From: Folioceros fuciformis
Taxonomy: Eukaryota; Anthocerotophyta; Anthocerotopsida; Anthocerotales
DNA: 64,000 nucleotides
Direction: 5' to 3'
NCBI GenBank assembly: GCA_049999805.1
Contig: JBNGIO010006396.1
Span: 123,775 to 187,774 of the forward strand
Shown: positions 57,731 to 64,000 of the stretch, piece after piece
Layout: each line of letters starts with the position of its first letter
Position numbering within the stretch: position 1 is the stretch's first letter
The notes under the pieces: model-generated
Seen by the model: the letters and a program-made list of their open reading frames with translations, nothing else
The model's database searches: none
Told to the model about the DNA's origin: nothing
Translations under genes and position numbers: made by a program

Positions 57731-59235
57731 ATGGCTTCGATGCTTGTCGCGGAAATTTCTGTCCCGGATATTATCGCTACAATCTTGGATGTGCTTGCTG
57801 TCGTGAACAGCTTGGTGAAGGCAGACAGGAGGCACGCCTCCGGCTACCTGGCGCTTAAGACGGCCCTTCTGCAACTACGGGATCAGGTCAAGCGTTACAA
57901 GGTGAGCATCCAGGCCGCCTGCTGCTTAGCTGGATCCAGTCTGGAGGAAGTGTGTGATGTGTCTGTTTCTTATTTGGCAGGATCACTTGCGAGATGGATA
58001 CAAGAGCACTGAGCTGCTTGTTCGTGCCAGGATTTCGGTCTCCAAAACGTGTTCTTTGGTTGAGAGACTTGTGGATCATCCACCGGATTGGAGTCCCTGG
58101 TGTCTCTGTTGGACTGACGACGGAGAACTCGAGGAACTGCAAAGTCAGTTAGATCAGACGCACACGCTGGTAGACGATCTGTCAAGCTATCTCCAGGTTA
58201 GGACTTGGCGCTTGTTGCAAGTTTTTGAAAAAAATGCGTGATTGTGGTAGGAGGACACTCAAGTGCTACTGCTGGTACTGCCAGTCGTTTCGTGAGGATG
58301 AGGACATGGAAGTAATCATGGAAGAGGTTGAAGACGAGTTGGATGAGAAAAAGATTTTTATGGACGGGCTATCCAAGACTCGCAAGGTAAAAATTTCGTG
58401 TCGGGAGGATTGTACAAGCTAGCTGCGTTTCAATCCGTGTCACATTCTTGTTGAAGCCTCCTTGCTTGTCCAGCAACCTCCTGTTGTCCGCAAACATGGA
58501 AGAGCAACGGAAGATCCAACTGGTCGTTCACTCTTTGAGCACGGGGTGACCAGTCTGGCCATGGTGGTCCCCATGCATCTGGGCTTGAAGCCCGATGGCA
58601 ACTACGTTATCGCCATACCAGTGATTGATAACTCAAGCCAGAAGCTAGTGTATACTCTGAAAATCTGTATTGACCACGAGACCTGGTCCAGCAGGACAGG
58701 AAAGATCTGGGCAAGTCTGAACCGAGAGCGCACACGGAAGCAGGACAAAAAGGAATGGCACATTCGTCGTCCAGAGGGCCTGGATGAAGGCTTTGCCGAG
58801 CGGAATGCCCTCATATCTTCCTCTGATGGATTGCAAGCAGAGGTGAGAAGTTTGATGCCCCATGGTGCCTCTGGAGTTCTTGGAGCAGGTACCTTACTGC
58901 AGCGAAGTAGCAATCAGACGTATTACAGACATGTGCGTCATTATCAAAGCGCGAAGAGCTACCATGTGGAGCTCTTGCTCAAGGGCACTGTCATTGTGGG
59001 GCTTCAAGAGGAGACTGTTCACTGGTTGCGTGTTCTGGGAAGAAAGGAGAGTTTGATGACCTACTACCAGTGCACCGTCGACAAGTCGGGCGAGGTGTTG
59101 GCCATCTACAGGAATAGGAACGAATCTGGCGCAACCACGGGCCAGCTCTTATTCTTAGGAGTTGGAAGGAAGCCGGAGGTTCGTGATCTTATTCTTGCTA
59201 CGTTTGTAGCAATGGGGCTGGGAAGTGCTCTGTGA
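57731..59235 (+). CDS. Unrecognised four-exon protein
   Basis: Model: exons 57731-57901, 57981-58196, 58285-58386 and 58474-59235, all phase 0, giving 416 residues. The first ~130 residues are predicted helical (IIATILDVLAVVNSLVKADRR, LKTALLQLRDQVKRYK, ELEELQSQLDQTHTLVDDLSSYL) and could be coiled coil. An acidic stretch follows (EDEDMEVIMEEVEDELDEKK). The last ~250 residues look globular, with alternating strands (NYVIAIPVID, KLVYTLKICID, SYHVELLLKGTVIVGLQEE, GEVLAIYRNR, GQLLFLGVGRKPEVRDLIL). I cannot assign a family. The exon 3 start is the least certain; an alternative acceptor lies 21 bp upstream. Confidence 0.7.
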
Positions 59236-59745
59236 CAAGGGTTTCCCCTGTTTTACATGTATACTAGAAGATGTTGTGCTCCCTCTCGTCGCGAAGCTCG
59301 CGAACGTCTTAATTCTGGAGTTCGCGGTATGACCATGCCCGTTGAGCTAAAGCTCCACATGTTAGCTGTGTGTGTCGATGGCCATACGAATGTGCTTTAC
59401 TGTCCGTGTTGTAAGTTTCCCTCGCGAAATCCATTTTACAGAAGCTCGGCCATTTCCGGGCGCAATTCCCTAGAAGAATCTTCGAGCAAGTCAACAGGGA
59501 AGCTCCTGCTGTAGGACGAATCCGGCATTTGTGGGCAGGCCCAGGGAAACGCCGGTAACGTGACTTCGTGGAGAACTTGGAACAGTGCAGCTTCCGACGT
59601 GAAGCGGAGTGCACGACGTTTCTCCCGTACGGCATCATGGCTACCAACTTCCCAAGCACCGGATAGGTCGCAGGTGTTCAGCTCCTGGCTTGCAAGTTGT
59701 TTGGTCCAGTTGTTTCAGTGTTTTCAGCGAGGTTTGCTGCTCGCG
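59236..59745. other. Upstream region of PPR-B
   Basis: No gene recognised. Presumed promoter and leader of PPR-B. Confidence 0.4.
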
Positions 59746-62700
59746 ATGGCTCTCTGGAGGCCTTCGCTGGAGTCGGAACGGGATCCGTTGTGGGTACATC
59801 ATTCGTGGACCCAACAATGTGGGGACCTGACGGGTGTTCGAGGAAGATCTCCAGCAAGGGTGAGTTCATGTAGTCAGGCGTGGGCGCAGGACGAAGCGGG
59901 GACGTGCAGCACCTGTGCAAGGAGGAGAGCTTGGGCAAGAGGATGTTTGGCTGGGGACAAATCATCCAGCGAATGTCGTAGCCAGGAGAACTTGTGGCAT
60001 CAATTTTTCCTTGACCCCTCACTTTGGTGGGACAACAGAAGAAATAAGAACCGAAGCCTCCGTTCGCCTGACTTCCGGCACAGAGAGTCGCAGGATGCCC
60101 TCTGGCTGAAGAATTTCTATAAGCCAGATTGGGTGGATGGGCAGCTTGCTGCTTGGGATATGAGGATGGGTCGTTCTGTCTTCGACAAGAGGCTGCGGGA
60201 TGGTTCTGACGCTCGCAGGGCTCCAAGTGAACGTGAGGTTGTAACTGCCGAAACAGTGAGGAGGCTATGTGACGAGGATCGTCTGACTGACGCTGTTGAT
60301 GCATTGGAAGTTTTGGTGCGGACGGACAGTTGGATTTCTAAATCTCTGCTTAGCTCTGTTTTGAAGAAATGTATTGTCAGGAAGGATCTTGTTCTGGGTA
60401 GACGTGTCCATGCTTGCACGGTGAAGAAGGGGTACCAAAAAGACACGTTCTTGTGCAACCACATTTTGCGAATGTATTCGTCTCATGGCAGATTGCAAGA
60501 CGCGATGGATGTGTTTGAAGCAATTGCTGAACCTGATGCGTTCACGTGGTCTGCCATAGTTTCTGCCCATGTGAGACATGGGCAAGACAAGCAGGCCATA
60601 GAACTGTACCATCGGATGCGGAGGTCCAGTGTGAAGCCTGATGGGCACGTATTTGTGGCAGCCCTTCAGGCTTGCGCAAGGGGATCCGACTTGAAGTCTG
60701 GGCAGCTGGTGCACGTTGATGTCTTGGCTAGCGGAATTGAGTCTGACCTATTTGTGTGTAACTGCTTGGTGAGCATGTACGCCAAGTGTGGCAGCTTGGA
60801 AGAAGCTCAAGGAGTGTTTGATCGGCTTCGTCGGAAAGATGTGGTGACGTGGAATGCCATGATAGCAGGATATTCCCAGCAGGGTATGGGGCAGGAAGCC
60901 CTTCGTCTGTACGAAGCGATGCAAGAAGAAGGCATGACGGCACCCGACTCTGTGACGTTTGTGTGCCTCCTGAAGGCGTGCGCAAGTGTGGGCTCTCCCG
61001 CTTTGGAGCAGGGGAAGCGTCTTCATTTGCAAATTAAAGCACAGGGACATGATGCTGAGGTGAATGTTGCCAACAGTTTGGTAGACATGTTTGCGAAGTG
61101 TGGCAGCTTGGAAGATGCACAGGGGGTGTTTAACGATCTGGGTCAAAAAGATTTGGTGACCTGGAATGCCTTGATTGCAGGATATGCAAAGCAGGGTATG
61201 GGGCGGGAAGCTCTCCGTCTCTACACTGCCATGCAGGAAGGCGGCTTGTCTGGGCCCAATCCTGTGACATTTGTTTGCCTTCTCCAGGCATGTGCAAGTT
61301 TGGGCACCCCGGCATTGAATTCGGGGAAGCAGCTTCATAGACAAATTAGAGAACAAGGTTATCAGGCTGATTTGGTGGTAGCCAGCAGTTTAGTCAACAT
61401 GTATGGAAAGTGTGGCAGCTTACAGGACGCTTTGAGGGTATTCAACGATCTTGGTCGCAAGAATGTGGTGACATGGACTGCCATGATAGCAGGATATTCC
61501 CAGCAGGGCATGGGGCTAGAGGCCCTTCGTCTTTACAAAGCTATGCAAGAAGAGGGCCTCGCTGTGCCCGATTCCGTAACATTTGTGTGCCTCCTAAAGG
61601 CATGTGCAAGTGTGGGGAGCCTGGCGCTGGAAGAGGGGAAGTATCTTCATTTGCAAATCAGAGAACAGGGATATGAGGCGGATGTAACTGTAGCCAACAG
61701 TTTGGTGAACATGTATGCAAAGTGCGGCAGCCTGGAAGATGCTAGAAGCGTGTTTAATGGAGTTGGAACAAAGGATGTGGTGACATGGACTGCCATGATA
61801 GCAGCATATTCGCAGCAGGGAATGGGAAACGAAGCCCTAAAACTTTACAGAGCTATGATAGGTGAAGGCGTGGCTGTACCTGACTCCGTGACATTTGTAT
61901 ACCTCCTGCAGGCATGTGCAAACGTGGGCAACCTGGCGCTGGCAGAGGGGAAATATCTTCATGTTGAAATCAACGAAGGAGGCTATCAAGCTGATGTGAT
62001 TGTAGCAAACAGTTTGGTGAACATGTATGCAAAGTGTGGCAGCTTGAAGGACGCCCAGAGAGTTTTCGATGGACTTCATCAAAAGGATGTGATGACGTGG
62101 AATATTCTGATAACAGGGTACTGCCAGCACGGTATGGGGCAGGAAGCCCTTGGTCTTCACACGGCTATGCAACAAGAAGGCTTGATTGTTGCCAATCCCG
62201 TGACATTTGTGTCTCTATTGCAGGCTTGTGCAGAGTTGGGCACCCTGGGGTTGGAGAAGGGCAAGCAGATTCATGTTCAAATCACAGAAAGAGGACATCA
62301 AGCTGATATGTTTGTGGCCAACAGTTTGGTAAACATGTATGCAAAGTGTGGAAGCTTGGGAGACGCTCAGCGAGTGTTTGATGAACTTGATCAAAAGGAT
62401 GTAGTGACGTGGAATGCCATGATAACAGGGTATTCTCAGCATGGTATGGGCCAGGAAGCGCTTTTACTGTACAATTCTATGCAAGCAGAAAATCTGACCG
62501 AACCCACCTGTGTGACATTTGTGAGCCTCCTGCAGGCATGTGCAAGCGTTGGCAGTCCAGCATTAGAGAAGGGGAAGCAACTTCATATGCAAATCCAAGA
62601 TAGAGGATATCAAGCTCATGTTTTTGTAGCCAACAGTTTGGTGAACATGTATGCAAAGTGTGGCAGCCTTGAACGTGCTCAGATTGTCTTTGACAGACTC

Positions 62701-64000
62701 CGTGAAAAGGATTTGGTGACCTGGAATACCATGATCGCTGGGTACTCCCAGCAGGGCATGTGTGAGGAAGCCCTCCGTCTCTACAGTGCCATGCAAGAAG
62801 GGGATATGGCTGCACCTGATTCTGTGACGTTTTTGTGCCTCCTGCAGGCATGCGCGTGTGTGGGCCCACAGGCATTGGACAAGGGGAAGCAACTTCATGC
62901 GCTAATCAATGAACAAGGCTTTCAAACGAATGCTTTTGTAGCCAACACGTTGGTGCACATGTATGCGAAATGTGGCAGTTTGCATGATGCTGAAAAAGTG
63001 TTCGATGGACTTGATGAAAAAGATGTGGTGACGTGGAATGTCATGATTGGCGGGTATTCACAGCAAGGCCTGGGGCAGGAAGCCCTTCGTCTCTACAGAA
63101 CTATGCAAGAAGAAGGCACGATTGCACTGGATTCAGTGACATATGTGTGCCTTCTACAGGCATGTGCATCTGTGGGCACCCTGGCCTTTGAGGACGGGAA
63201 GGATCTGCACATGCGAATCAAAGAAGAAGGACATCAAGCAGATGGAGCTATAGCCAATGGCTTGGTGAACATGTATACAAAGTGTGGCAGCTTGGTAGAT
63301 GCTGAGAGAGTGTTCGACGGGCTTGGTCAAAAGGATGTGTTAACATGGAATGTCATGATATCCGGATACACCCAGCAGGGTATGGGGCAGGAAGCCCTGC
63401 GTCTTCTCACTGGTATGCAAGAAGCCATGGCTTTAACCGATTCTGTGACGTATGTGTCCCTCCTGCAGGCATGTGCAAACATAGGCAGCTTGGCATTGGA
63501 TAAGGGGAAGCAGCTTCATGCTCAGATCAAAGAGCAAGGAACTCAGGCTGATATATTTGTCGCCAGCAGTCTCATGAACATGTATGCAAAGTGTGGGAGA
63601 GTGGAAGATGCTCGGACGGTGTTCGATGGCCTTGGTGAAAAAGATGTGGTGGCTTGGACTGCCATGATAGGCGGTTATTCCCAGCAGGGCATGGGGCAGG
63701 AAGCCCTTTCTCTTTACAGTTCTATGCAAGAAGAAGGAATAGCTATACCCGATTCTGTGACGTTTGTTTGCCTCCTGCAGGCGTGTGCAGATGTGGGCAA
63801 CCCGGCACTGGAGATGGGGAAGCATCTTCATAACGAAATCCGAGACCGGGGACATGAAGTTGATAGGTTTGTAGCCAACAGTTTAGTTAACATGTATGCA
63901 AAGTGTGGCAGCTTGGAGGATGCTCAGAGGGTGTTTGACCACATCGCAGAAAAAGATGTTGTGACCTGGAATGCCATTATAGGTGGGTATTCCCAGCAAG
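59746..64000 (+). CDS. Giant PLS-class PPR protein with N-terminal PDF-like motif (PPR-B), runs off the window
   Basis: Open from the ATG at 59746 to the last base with no stop, at least 1418 codons. The N-terminus parallels PPR-A: ESERDPLW against ESCRGQGDPFW, SWTQQCGDLTGVRGR against VWTQQPGGLTGISGR, then a PDF-like block LWHQFFLDPSLWWDNRRNK...SPDFRHRES...LWLKNF...DWV with PDF at residues 108-110. From residue ~180 PLS triplets repeat. VTW positions at 60841, 61153, 61465, 61777, 62089, 62401, 62713, 63025 and 63337 are each exactly 312 bp apart, then 63646 (309) and 63958 (312). Twelve S motifs (MYAKCG type) are visible and the array is still going at the edge, so E or DYW domains cannot be judged. 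Likely an organelle RNA-binding factor. It shares strand and architecture with PPR-A 44 kb away. Confidence 0.93.
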   Translation, partial: MALWRPSLESERDPLWVHHSWTQQCGDLTGVRGRSPARVSSCSQAWAQDEAGTCSTCARRRAWARGCLAGDKSSSECRSQENLWHQFFLDPSLWWDNRRNKNRSLRSPDFRHRESQDALWLKNFYKPDWVDGQLAAWDMRMGRSVFDKRLRDGSDARRAPSEREVVTAETVRRLCDEDRLTDAVDALEVLVRTDSWISKSLLSSVLKKCIVRKDLVLGRRVHACTVKKGYQKDTFLCNHILRMYSSHGRLQDAMDVFEAIAEPDAFTWSAIVSAHVRHGQDKQAIELYHRMRRSSVKPDGHVFVAALQACARGSDLKSGQLVHVDVLASGIESDLFVCNCLVSMYAKCGSLEEAQGVFDRLRRKDVVTWNAMIAGYSQQGMGQEALRLYEAMQEEGMTAPDSVTFVCLLKACASVGSPALEQGKRLHLQIKAQGHDAEVNVANSLVDMFAKCGSLEDAQGVFNDLGQKDLVTWNALIAGYAKQGMGREALRLYTAMQEGGLSGPNPVTFVCLLQACASLGTPALNSGKQLHRQIREQGYQADLVVASSLVNMYGKCGSLQDALRVFNDLGRKNVVTWTAMIAGYSQQGMGLEALRLYKAMQEEGLAVPDSVTFVCLLKACASVGSLALEEGKYLHLQIREQGYEADVTVANSLVNMYAKCGSLEDARSVFNGVGTKDVVTWTAMIAAYSQQGMGNEALKLYRAMIGEGVAVPDSVTFVYLLQACANVGNLALAEGKYLHVEINEGGYQADVIVANSLVNMYAKCGSLKDAQRVFDGLHQKDVMTWNILITGYCQHGMGQEALGLHTAMQQEGLIVANPVTFVSLLQACAELGTLGLEKGKQIHVQITERGHQADMFVANSLVNMYAKCGSLGDAQRVFDELDQKDVVTWNAMITGYSQHGMGQEALLLYNSMQAENLTEPTCVTFVSLLQACASVGSPALEKGKQLHMQIQDRGYQAHVFVANSLVNMYAKCGSLERAQIVFDRLREKDLVTWNTMIAGYSQQGMCEEALRLYSAMQEGDMAAPDSVTFLCLLQACACVGPQALDKGKQLHALINEQGFQTNAFVANTLVHMYAKCGSLHDAEKVFDGLDEKDVVTWNVMIGGYSQQGLGQEALRLYRTMQEEGTIALDSVTYVCLLQACASVGTLAFEDGKDLHMRIKEEGHQADGAIANGLVNMYTKCGSLVDAERVFDGLGQKDVLTWNVMISGYTQQGMGQEALRLLTGMQEAMALTDSVTYVSLLQACANIGSLALDKGKQLHAQIKEQGTQADIFVASSLMNMYAKCGRVEDARTVFDGLGEKDVVAWTAMIGGYSQQGMGQEALSLYSSMQEEGIAIPDSVTFVCLLQACADVGNPALEMGKHLHNEIRDRGHEVDRFVANSLVNMYAKCGSLEDAQRVFDHIAEKDVVTWNAIIGGYSQQ

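Noticed and set aside
59265-59345. Minus-strand similarity to 5S rRNA (GAACTCC.GAA.TTAAG.CGT after a GTCATACC)
   Set aside because: Only about 20 bases match in order, the spacing is wrong by about 30 bases and the rest does not follow; too weak for a 5S pseudogene.

Overview
This is nuclear DNA of a land plant, most likely a seed-free one. The genes have many short GT-AG introns, mostly about 60-125 bp. There are plastid-type proteins and very long PLS-class pentatricopeptide repeat (PPR) genes. One gene encodes a complete class A penicillin-binding protein, a peptidoglycan synthase kept in the plastids of mosses and lycophytes and rarely elsewhere in land plants. I could not fix the lineage further. 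Splice sites below were placed by eye, by matching reading phase and protein-family continuity. Two runs of N (41768-41867 and 54638-55037) are assembly gaps.

Layout. 1-707: 3' end of a Lys/Glu-rich protein with a possible jacalin-like tail. 1128-2587: four minus-strand tRNA-Arg(ACG) sequences and decayed relatives, the last three in tandem units. 3200-6050: two minus-strand relics, an LRR receptor-like pseudogene and a PPR C-terminus. 7111-12196: full-size ABCB transporter, 11 exons. 12990-15400: 53-bp minisatellite and AT-rich DNA. 15460-19035: PPR gene A. 19747-24544: class A PBP. 27625-30016: CYP701-type ent-kaurene oxidase. 30398-30997 (minus): short polyubiquitin with a decayed third unit. 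31000-34800: AT-rich repeats including a telomere-like block. 34830-35777: single-exon ARM/TOG-like protein. 36617-40486: fatty acid amide hydrolase, 20 exons. 40870-42870: tandem repeats and a gap. 43008-44559: five-finger CCCH protein of ZC3H3/C3H7 type. 45170-45490: 32-bp minisatellite. 46396-48136: a divergent pair of hotdog thioesterases. 48325-50155 (minus): DUF1338 2-oxoadipate dioxygenase/decarboxylase type. 50501-53381: NSUN6-like RNA m5C methyltransferase. 54068-56813: plastid FtsH protease with a gap. 57731-59235: unrecognised four-exon gene. 59746 to the window end: PPR gene B, a paralogue of A, still open at base 64000.

The genes are independent eukaryotic units, with no operon logic. 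Shared themes are plastid functions (PBP, FtsH, the start of gibberellin-type diterpene synthesis, probably the PPRs) and RNA processing (PPRs, NSUN6, CCCH, tRNA). The most unusual material is the PPR pair. Both carry an N-terminal block resembling the PDF motif of organellar single-stranded-DNA-binding (OSB) proteins, followed by PLS triplets repeated at an almost invariant 312-bp period.
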